A stretch of 64,000 bases of DNA, taken from positions 806,001 to 870,000 of the forward strand of contig AAUX01000001.1 in assembly GCA_000168995.1 (NCBI GenBank). Direction: 5' to 3'. Position numbers and translations under genes: made by a program. This DNA comes from Methylophilales bacterium HTCC2181. GTDB taxonomy: Bacteria; Pseudomonadota; Gammaproteobacteria; Burkholderiales; Methylophilaceae. The notes under the pieces were generated by a model. The model saw only the letters and a program-made list of their open reading frames with translations. It was not told where the DNA came from and did no database searches. The first letter of the stretch is position 1; each line of letters begins with the position of its first letter. This document shows, in pieces, positions 58,897 to 64,000 of the stretch.

Positions 58897-59800
58897 CAGC
58901 AGTGATAGTTTTAGTCCTATCTTTTCCAATAAGACGACCAGTACCTACCCTAATAAATGTTGGGGAGACCTCAAGCTCTTGAGGTATATCAATCTGATTC
59001 CAATTTTTATGTATTCTTTTGCTTTCAGCTTCAGTTAGGCTTGTCCTACCCTTTGCTACTCTTTCATACAGATAGTCATTGAGAGCCGCCCATTTATACT
59101 TTCTCATCTCATTCTTCCATCTATCCTCACCCCATACCTGTGGTCTTGGTTGGTCATTAGCTGTTCGCCATAACCCCTTATTTTCTTGAGTCTTAAGAGA
59201 GTGGTTGTTAGCCATACTATCTATTCTTTCAATTGCCTTAGCTTTAGACATATCTCCGTCTATTATCATTGCCAGTAACATTTTGACGTTGTTTGGGACT
59301 TTATAAGGGTTGGGTGGCCTACCTTCTACCCTACTAATTTGAAATGCCTGATCCAATGTATTCACTAAAGGGAATTCATCTGACCTTCTTTTGTTGAATG
59401 CGTCTTTGACGGCATCAAGTAGCGCTTGATCGTTTTCCTCAAAAGCTACTGTCCTGTTGAACATAGAAATAATCAGGTTGGCGTCATAGGGTGTTGCTGT
59501 GTGTTTCTTGAACATATCCAGTGCAAATACTTCTCTAAAAACCTTGAATACTCCAATAGCTCCATTAATTGATTGCCTAACTAAATGATTCGGATGGACG
59601 GAGTTGGCTTCATCATTAACATAATCAAGAGTATCGGCCAGCTCTCTGAAGTATGAATTGTCAGTTTGAAAGCTCTCATGCAAAACATTCCAGTTATTGT
59701 CCATGACAGTTCTTTTTAGCAGCCACGTCCATCTATCTAAACTTGGTTTTTCATTTACATCCTTTAGTGGCTCCATAGTGTTTTCTTTATTTTTTTTCAT
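58874..59800 (-). CDS. Hypothetical protein, about 308 residues
   Basis: Taken from the ATG at 59800; the open frame extends 20 codons upstream but overlaps the zinc-ribbon gene. It is a soluble, charged, mostly helical protein (SLDRWTWLLKRTVMD, GDMSKAKAIERIDSM, RVGTGRLIGKDRTK). There are no signal, membrane or catalytic motifs I recognise. The gene starts 8 bases after the zinc-ribbon gene stops, so they form an operon. Phage- or island-type origin is possible but not shown. Confidence 0.55.
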   Translation of the reverse strand: MKKNKENTMEPLKDVNEKPSLDRWTWLLKRTVMDNNWNVLHESFQTDNSYFRELADTLDYVNDEANSVHPNHLVRQSINGAIGVFKVFREVFALDMFKKHTATPYDANLIISMFNRTVAFEENDQALLDAVKDAFNKRRSDEFPLVNTLDQAFQISRVEGRPPNPYKVPNNVKMLLAMIIDGDMSKAKAIERIDSMANNHSLKTQENKGLWRTANDQPRPQVWGEDRWKNEMRKYKWAALNDYLYERVAKGRTSLTEAESKRIHKNWNQIDIPQELEVSPTFIRVGTGRLIGKDRTKTITADVIKTKH

Positions 59801-59807
59801 GTTTAAG

Positions 59808-60026
59808 TTATAAATCATCTTGAATAAATTCGTCATTGAGGAATTTACCCAAACCCCCAAACTCTTCCCCGCATGACCTACATTTAAACTCAGGGCTACT
59901 TGGGTCGATAGTGCTAGCCCCTAAATCAATTTTATTGCTACCAACAGCATCAGACATTTCATCAGATAAAAGGCCGTATACCATTTCAATAATCATATTT
60001 GATTTACATTTTGGGCAAGATTTCAT
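59808..60026 (-). CDS. Zinc-ribbon protein, 72 residues
   Basis: Two CxxC knuckles (CPKC at 4-7 and CRSC near 49-52) separated by an acidic stretch form a classic zinc ribbon; the tail is acidic (NDEFIQDDL). The ATG abuts the stop of the secreted 153-residue gene with no spacer. It may bind nucleic acid or a partner protein; function unknown. Confidence 0.6.
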   Translation of the reverse strand: MKSCPKCKSNMIIEMVYGLLSDEMSDAVGSNKIDLGASTIDPSSPEFKCRSCGEEFGGLGKFLNDEFIQDDL

Positions 60027-60488
60027 TTATACATCCTTTATTACTATGCTTTCAAAAAAGGTATCGTAACCTTCACAAGACTTCAAATCGTTGCCTATGG
60101 TACCGCCAAATTGGCTATTACCTTTGTAGTTCATCTTGGCTTGTTCGTAATAAAACTCATCTATAGCTTCAACATTAAATGTTTTAGAATTAAAATCATA
60201 TAGAGATATATCACCATATGTATTTTCTACATGCTCAACAGCGGTCATAGCAATCCTCAAGCCCTTTATGTAAAGATCTACTTTTGCCCCATCATCACCC
60301 ATATGTTCTACTAGCTTATGATGAGCTGATGAATAGGCAAGCCCACAACGGTAGGCTACATAAAGTGTCTCGTATATATTTGATTGCCAGTTGGGATTAT
60401 TGGCTGTGTATTCTGTTACTGGGATAAACTTCTCTTCTGTCGTCACCAGATTAGGTATTAAAAATACGAGTAAAAGAATTTTTTTCAT
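60027..60488 (-). CDS. Hypothetical secreted protein, 153 residues
   Basis: An N-terminal hydrophobic signal (ILLLVFLIPNLVTT) is followed by a soluble domain with two Cys (YRCGLAYSS and KSCEGYD) that could form a disulfide. The helical centre (LVEHMGDDGAKVDLYIKGLRIAM) is acidic. The family is not recognised. It is immediately upstream of the zinc-ribbon gene, in the same operon. Confidence 0.55.
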   Translation of the reverse strand: MKKILLLVFLIPNLVTTEEKFIPVTEYTANNPNWQSNIYETLYVAYRCGLAYSSAHHKLVEHMGDDGAKVDLYIKGLRIAMTAVEHVENTYGDISLYDFNSKTFNVEAIDEFYYEQAKMNYKGNSQFGGTIGNDLKSCEGYDTFFESIVIKDV

Positions 60489-60601
60489 ATTAAATAAGAA
60501 TCTTTAGACTTTTTTTTAAAAGCTTTTTAACATCAACACCCTGAGACTCTGACCAGTATTTTAAATGAGATGTAAATAGTGAGGTTCTGATTATTTAGAG
60601 G

Positions 60602-60760
60602 CTATTTATTTGGCAATTCTTTTTTATCGAGTTCATTGGTTTTTTCAGTGCCTGAATTTGCTGATAACATTTTTTCTCCGTCCCATCTTTGCCCGCACCA
60701 ACAAACGCCTTCATCATTTATTATACAAACACCCCTGCCACAACATCGTTTATCTTCCAT
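60602..60760 (-). CDS. Cys-rich small protein, 52 residues
   Basis: The ATG at 60760 is 2 bases after the stop of the 72-residue gene, and it ends at TAG 60602. Five Cys lie in the first 22 residues (CCGRG, GVC, GVCWCG), followed by QRWDGEKM and a charged tail. Such a pattern suggests a small metal or iron-sulfur binding fold. I think similar short proteins occur in other proteobacteria, but cannot verify it. Confidence 0.5.
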   Translation of the reverse strand: MEDKRCCGRGVCIINDEGVCWCGQRWDGEKMLSANSGTEKTNELDKKELPNK

Positions 60761-60762
60761 AA

Positions 60763-60981
60763 TTAGTCATCCATTATTTCTTGTAATTTTAATTCCTTGC
60801 CAACTATTTCTCTGATTTCTAAACCTAGCTCTTGGGCACCCATATTGTAATATTTGGTTAAACATTCCCTGATGGTAACCTTCTTCCAAAGTTCTCTTTT
60901 ACCATCCGGCCATTTTATTTCGTAAGTGCGTTTTTGTTTATCCCACACCTTAGGTTTGCCTGAGCTCATTGCCGTTTTCAT
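60763..60981 (-). CDS. Hypothetical protein, 72 residues
   Basis: A basic, soluble small protein (KVWDKQKRTYEIKWPDGKRE; C-terminal helix GLEIREIVGKELKLQEIMDD). It is coupled to the Cys-rich 52-residue gene by a 2-base gap. The beta-rich first half with WPDG suggests a small barrel; the family is not recognised. The ATG at 60969 is an alternative start. Confidence 0.5.
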   Translation of the reverse strand: MKTAMSSGKPKVWDKQKRTYEIKWPDGKRELWKKVTIRECLTKYYNMGAQELGLEIREIVGKELKLQEIMDD

Positions 60982-61047
60982 GCCTATTCCTGCTCTTATT
61001 GGGGCTCTATCTGTTTTTTTACATAGGCCATAAAATACGATTAAGCA

Positions 61048-61170
61048 CTAGTCCGTACCTTTGTTGTTTTCTACGTACTCTTTTAATTTTTCTTGATATT
61101 CCTCTTCAGACAAACCATGCCAACCGATACATTTACCGTTCGGACTTCTTCCGCAACCACATTCACCCAT
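61048..61170 (-). CDS. CDGSH-like small protein, 40 residues
   Basis: GGGAG lies 7 bases before the ATG at 61170. The N-terminal ECGCGRSPNGKCIGWHGL reads C-x-C-x2-S-x4-C-x-G-x-H. This resembles the CDGSH iron-sulfur motif (3 Cys, 1 His) with one residue fewer between the second and third Cys. An acidic helix (SEEEYQEKLKEYVEN) follows. It could bind a [2Fe-2S] cluster or zinc. Confidence 0.5.
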   Translation of the reverse strand: MGECGCGRSPNGKCIGWHGLSEEEYQEKLKEYVENNKGTD

Positions 61171-61478
61171 AAATTACTCCCTAGTTAATTAAGTTGGTAT
61201 TAGCCATGTTATTCCCGCTAAGATTATTAAAACAAGAGCCAATGCTAGTAATAATTTATTAAGTTTCAATCTTCCATAACCAGACTAAGTATTAAGAATA
61301 ATAGAAAATATTTCTAGCAACAAGCTAAAATACCTAAAAAAGAAGTATTAAATGGGTATAAAAAGCTATTTAGAAAAAAATCTTTAATTAGATTAGAGCC
61401 TAGCAGTTGAACAATCCAAGGGTTAAGTGTTGGGTTGTCATTGGCACAGCCTACTTATCATAGGTCATGATGAAGGCA
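61171..61478. other. Gap with a possible TTG-start membrane peptide
   Basis: The only candidate is on the minus strand at 61189-61269. It is a 26-residue hydrophobic peptide (KLNKLLLALALVLIILAG) from TTG, directly upstream of the CDGSH-like gene. There is no good ribosome site at proper spacing. The rest (61270-61478) holds nothing I can support. Confidence 0.3.
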
Positions 61479-61577
61479 TTACACTAGTGGGGGTTCGTGT
61501 ATCTGAATGGCTCGTATGACTTTGTAGAAGAAGATGAAGACCATGATGACCCAGATTAAGGCTCTATCTTGTGGCAT
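61479..61577 (-). CDS. Tiny membrane peptide, 32 residues
   Basis: AAGGA lies 7 bases before the ATG at 61577, an unusually good ribosome site for this region. The peptide has one hydrophobic segment (ALIWVIMVFIFFYKVI) flanked by charged residues, as in small single-helix membrane proteins. No neighbour suggests a role. Confidence 0.4.
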   Translation of the reverse strand: MPQDRALIWVIMVFIFFYKVIRAIQIHEPPLV

Positions 61578-62047
61578 ATGTAATCCTTAATGTCTTATTT
61601 TACTAACTTGATACGGATAAATATACTGCCAAAATCATGAGTTTTTATGTCTATTAGGGGGTATAAATGGGGGTATATTTTTAACAAATACCTTACTTAT
61701 CATTAAAATTAATGGTTACAGAGGTTTATTTGTTAGTGCTTACCTCCACCACTTCTTGTTTTTATCTGGTTCTAAATAGTCCACTAAACATCGCTTTAAA
61801 CCCAACCATAGCAATATTAAATAAGAAAATATTTATATAAAAGAATAGTACAGGTACGATTTGCTAGTGTGGTTATGTTGCTAATGAGCTAATTATTGTT
61901 GGTTAAAGACTGATTTAAAGGGTATTAATAGTACTTATTCTAGATAAATTATATTAAAATTTATATGATTATATTCAGTAACTTACGCAGATAAACTCGG
62001 GTGATTTATGAATAAATACTAGTTATAAGGTGGTGAGGAAAAGTGCC
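61578..62047. other. Long AT-rich gap without a supported gene
   Basis: About 470 bases. Besides the GGGGGTATA repeat at 61657-61677, short frames exist (for example a 43-codon plus-strand frame from about 61713) without ribosome sites or recognisable motifs. It probably contains promoters and gene remnants. Confidence 0.4.
61657..61677 (+). repeat. GGGGGTATA direct repeat
   Basis: Two 9-base copies with a 12-base period (61657-61665 and 61669-61677), standing out as G-runs in AT-rich sequence. Similar paired motifs often flank tyrosine-recombinase attachment sites beside tRNA/tmRNA genes; here no integrase or tRNA end is seen. Confidence 0.45.
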
Positions 62048-62621
62048 CTATCCCTTCCAGCCCGTCGGTTTTTGTGGTTCAGGCCCTAGCGGTTTTCTTG
62101 CTGGAATGTCCCTCCGGTATTTGTAATTAGGTTAATACCCAGATCCTTTTGGATTTCATTCTTTAGCTGAATAATTTCAATTTTCTAGTTCTTTAGCTGA
62201 ATAATTTCAATTTTCCGGGGAACTCGGCGGATTATGTTATTTTTCGGGTTACCTGGTTCACCCAGGTCCGGTTGGTTTAGATTTTTTGGTAGTAAAATCT
62301 CAATGTTTAACTCCTCTCCTTGAGGATTGTCATTCCGTAGATTGGCAGGTGGTTGGTTTGTTGTAATATGTCCAATCAGTAGATTTTGACTCCCATTTCC
62401 TTACAAACACATTGAGGGTGGGTCAGATTCAAGCGTTTCCAAGTTCTCCTGGGCCAGTAGGAATTTACCTATACATACCCGGTTTTCCTTATAGTCCCTT
62501 AAGAGTTCCCCTTAGCATTGCAGATTAATCGCTGAAGGCATGACCTATCTTTTTCCCATTCCGCGACAACATTAAATGCAATCAAAAAAAGAAGAAAACC
62601 GATCAGGTTCTTACTCAGCAT
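62048..62621 (-). pseudogene. Decayed secreted-protein gene
   Basis: From the ATG at 62621 a signal peptide (LIGFLLFLIAFNVVA) and about 20 mature residues are followed by a stop. In a shifted frame protein-like sequence resumes (RDYKENRVCIGKFLLAQENL), then passes a TAA (near SMCL) and continues (NLLIGHITTNQPPANL, LGEPGNPKNNIIRR). It meets a TAG created by a 30-base duplication, then a further shift to a Gly/Pro-rich end (RKPLGPEPQKPTGWKG, stop at 62048). Hence at least two frameshifts and two stops. It follows the 276-residue secreted gene by 44 bases. Confidence 0.5.
62159..62215. repeat. 30-base tandem duplication
   Basis: 27 identical bases (beginning TTCTTTAGCTGAATAATTTC) at 62159-62185 and 62189-62215. 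On the minus strand it repeats the peptide KIEIIQLKN and introduces a TAG between copies, inside the decayed gene. Confidence 0.8.
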
Positions 62622-62665
62622 CGTTATCAGCATCTAGGTTTGTGGCTTATTCCAAAAAAAAAGGG

Positions 62666-63496
62666 CTAAGGCCAGGGATTAATTTCATACGGTTTCACTG
62701 GTGATCCGGAATAGCCGTTTAGTAGGGTGAGGTTGTTTTGGTGCGAGAGATTCATATTGTTTGAGACACATATATTTGAGGGATCAATATAGGTTTTATT
62801 GCTTATATTAGCTGTAATCGTATTGCTTGTATTAGCTGTAATCGTATTGCTTGTATTAGCTGTAATAGGAGGCTTTATAAAGCCTACGGTGTTATTTGTC
62901 ACATTAATTATTTCAGCTAACTGAGTTTTTACGTCAAGGAGCGTGAGCTTAGTAAGGTTATTTCCTTGAGTATTATCATCAATAATTAACCGAAGCTTTT
63001 CGACAATAGCACCTACCATCTTATTCATAAATGTGATTTCGCTATTGGTGAATAGATCAAATATCTCAGAAAAAAATTGGTCTTGCAGCTCGTCACCTAA
63101 AAGAGGTATTAACGGTTCGAAAACGGTTATGTTTGAGAAGTCTTTTTTTAATGAAAATACGATATTCAAGTTTCTGGCTGCAAGGTAGGCGCATGTGTCG
63201 CGTACAGCGAGCAATTTAGATTGCTCTAAAATTACTGGAGTAACCTTTGGATTAGTCGAAGCAGCCTTTCGAAGCATCTTATAGTCTTCAATACTAGAAG
63301 GTTTAAAAGGTTTGATCAAGCCGTCCTTATTAACCTCGAACTCGCCTTGGAAAACCGCCGCGCCATTGAGATTTATACTGTCATACTTCTTAAAGGTGGA
63401 TTCGTCTATAATTGGTCCTTGTATGCTAGTAGCATTGGCAGTATTCAAAAAAAATCCGAAGAGTAGAAGGAAAGCTATCGAAGTGATATTTTTCAT
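62666..63496 (-). CDS. Hypothetical secreted protein with octapeptide repeat, 276 residues
   Basis: A signal peptide (IAFLLLFGFFLNTANA, cleavage near residue 22) precedes a soluble domain with segments such as GAAVFQGEFEVNKDG and LAVRDTCAYLAARNLN. A Thr/Asn-rich linker follows with ITANTSNT-type octapeptides, then a C-terminus with one Cys and NPWP. Two Cys in total could pair. The family is not recognised. It follows the outer-membrane barrel gene by 16 bases and is probably co-transcribed, so a surface partner is plausible. Confidence 0.65.
   Translation of the reverse strand: MKNITSIAFLLLFGFFLNTANATSIQGPIIDESTFKKYDSINLNGAAVFQGEFEVNKDGLIKPFKPSSIEDYKMLRKAASTNPKVTPVILEQSKLLAVRDTCAYLAARNLNIVFSLKKDFSNITVFEPLIPLLGDELQDQFFSEIFDLFTNSEITFMNKMVGAIVEKLRLIIDDNTQGNNLTKLTLLDVKTQLAEIINVTNNTVGFIKPPITANTSNTITANTSNTITANISNKTYIDPSNICVSNNMNLSHQNNLTLLNGYSGSPVKPYEINPWP
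62798..62868. repeat. 24-base tandem repeat, three copies, in-frame
   Basis: Unit beginning ATTGCTTGTATTAGCTGTAA at 62798, 62822 and 62846, differing at one or two bases and keeping the reading frame. It encodes the ITANTSNT/ITANISNK repeats of the 276-residue protein. Copy-number change by slippage is possible without frameshift. Confidence 0.85.
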
Positions 63497-63512
63497 GTCT
63501 GTTTATTATCCT

Positions 63513-64000
63513 TTAAAAGTTTTTTGCAAGGCCCAGGGTCACGGAATTCATGTCATCGTATACGTCATCACCAAAATTTTTGGCGACGACACCATATAAT
63601 TCAATTCTGTGCTTCGGACTAAGCAGGTAAGAGCCACCAAGGTAGGCAGAGCCTGAAGCTTTCTCCCGTGCAGCATTAGATGAGTTAGTCTCAGTTCCAA
63701 CAATGTGGTGCGTGTAGCCACCAGTGACTCGCGCCCTGTTTTCATCAAAGTAGAAAGAAAGGTTTTGGTCGATGTGCCACATCGTTAACGTGTAACTCGA
63801 TACCAATGCAGCCGCCCCAGGGACGTTGAGGGTGGATTTAGTCTTTGAACGGTTGTGTGTGTATGACGGTGATAATGAGTAAACAAAACTGTCCTTAAAT
63901 ACATGCGTCGCACTTAAGTACACCCCTTTACCCTTACCTGTATTTTTAGACGACGCTGAGTTTAGTTGGGGAGACGTATCTAATGATCTGCCATCACCAT
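63513..64000 (-). CDS. Outer-membrane beta-barrel protein, C-terminal part (cut by window edge)
   Basis: The frame is open to the window edge (about 161 visible codons), reading through a GTG at 63923. Alternating hydrophobic/polar strands (VYLSATHVFKDSFVYSLSPSY, YTLTMWHIDQNLSFYFDE, AYLGGSYLLSPKHRIELYG) and the terminal NSVTLGLAKNF with final Phe are typical of autotransporter or surface-type barrels inserted by the BAM complex. The N-terminal region is missing, so a passenger domain cannot be judged. It is the first visible gene of a leftward group with the 276-residue secreted protein. Confidence 0.65.
   Translation of the reverse strand, partial: GDGRSLDTSPQLNSASSKNTGKGKGVYLSATHVFKDSFVYSLSPSYTHNRSKTKSTLNVPGAAALVSSYTLTMWHIDQNLSFYFDENRARVTGGYTHHIVGTETNSSNAAREKASGSAYLGGSYLLSPKHRIELYGVVAKNFGDDVYDDMNSVTLGLAKNF

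Noticed and set aside
58671-61516. Pair gtgtatctgaat at both ends of the small-gene run as attachment sites
   Set aside because: The exact match is only about 12 bases and could arise by chance; no integrase or tRNA end is present. Kept only as a side note to the membrane peptide finding.
61780-61880. Minus-strand hydrophobic frame ending FSGLFRTR
   Set aside because: It has no start codon or ribosome site at a sensible position; about 33 codons in AT-rich DNA is expected by chance.
62798-62868. Repeat considered as CRISPR
   Set aside because: The units are directly abutting, 24 bases, in frame within a coding region, with no spacers and no cas genes.

Overview
The window is AT-rich and very gene-dense, with many 1-20 base overlaps between neighbouring genes. 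It looks like the chromosome of a methylotrophic betaproteobacterium, most likely a freshwater or marine Methylophilaceae. This rests on three things: the ribulose-monophosphate genes (hexulose-6-phosphate synthase, phosphohexuloisomerase, transaldolase) next to PEP synthase and its regulator; a methylcitrate-cycle cluster as described in Methylotenera relatives; and the order tig-clpP-clpX-lon-tRNA-Val-tRNA-Asp-ppiD. The assignment is inferred from gene content, since there is no rRNA gene in the window.

1-12.3 kb: a divergent pair of operons around a GntR/HutC-type regulator. The left arm is gntR, a short malic enzyme, sdhC-D-A-B-E and the start of a citrate-lyase-beta-like gene that runs off the window. 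The right arm is a CitE-like lyase, a double-hotdog mesaconyl-CoA hydratase, a second HpcH/CitE-like protein, then prpB, prpC and prpD. Two near-identical palindromes (TCTTATATAAGA) lie between the arms; one overlaps the leftward -10, the other lies just upstream of a good rightward sigma70 promoter. Together the genes can carry a C5 acyl-CoA to propionyl-CoA, through methylcitrate to succinate and pyruvate, then through fumarate and malate back to pyruvate.

12.3-29 kb: housekeeping genes. These are dnaQ, rnhA, a methyltransferase, gloB, mltD, a peptide ABC transporter without its ATPases, fabI, ppiD, two tRNAs, lon, clpX, clpP, tig and tRNA-Leu. 29.2-34.8 kb: a tripartite RND efflux system with an atypical adaptor. 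34.8-42.4 kb: pabB-phhB, then the RuMP genes hxlB, hxlA and tal, and ppsA-ppsR. 42.4-49.5 kb: glutathione peroxidase, a thermonuclease-like protein, an AsmA-like protein, a threonylcarbamoyl-AMP synthase, and a multi-domain hybrid histidine kinase overlapping a REC-PP2C phosphatase.

49.7-58 kb: metal and sulfur functions. A His-rich secreted peptide precedes a ZnuD-like TonB receptor. A siderophore receptor lies behind a Fur-box dyad. Then come hslO and a Baeyer-Villiger-type monooxygenase in an operon with O-acetylhomoserine sulfhydrylase.

58-64 kb: an accessory region unlike the rest. It holds a run of short leftward genes, several Cys-rich (one CDGSH-like, two zinc-ribbon-like), tiny membrane peptides, long gaps, a GGGGGTATA direct repeat, a decayed secreted-protein gene, a secreted protein with an internal octapeptide repeat, and the C-terminal barrel of an outer-membrane protein cut by the window edge. 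This is the least explained part. No CRISPR array, complete mobile element or rRNA gene was found.
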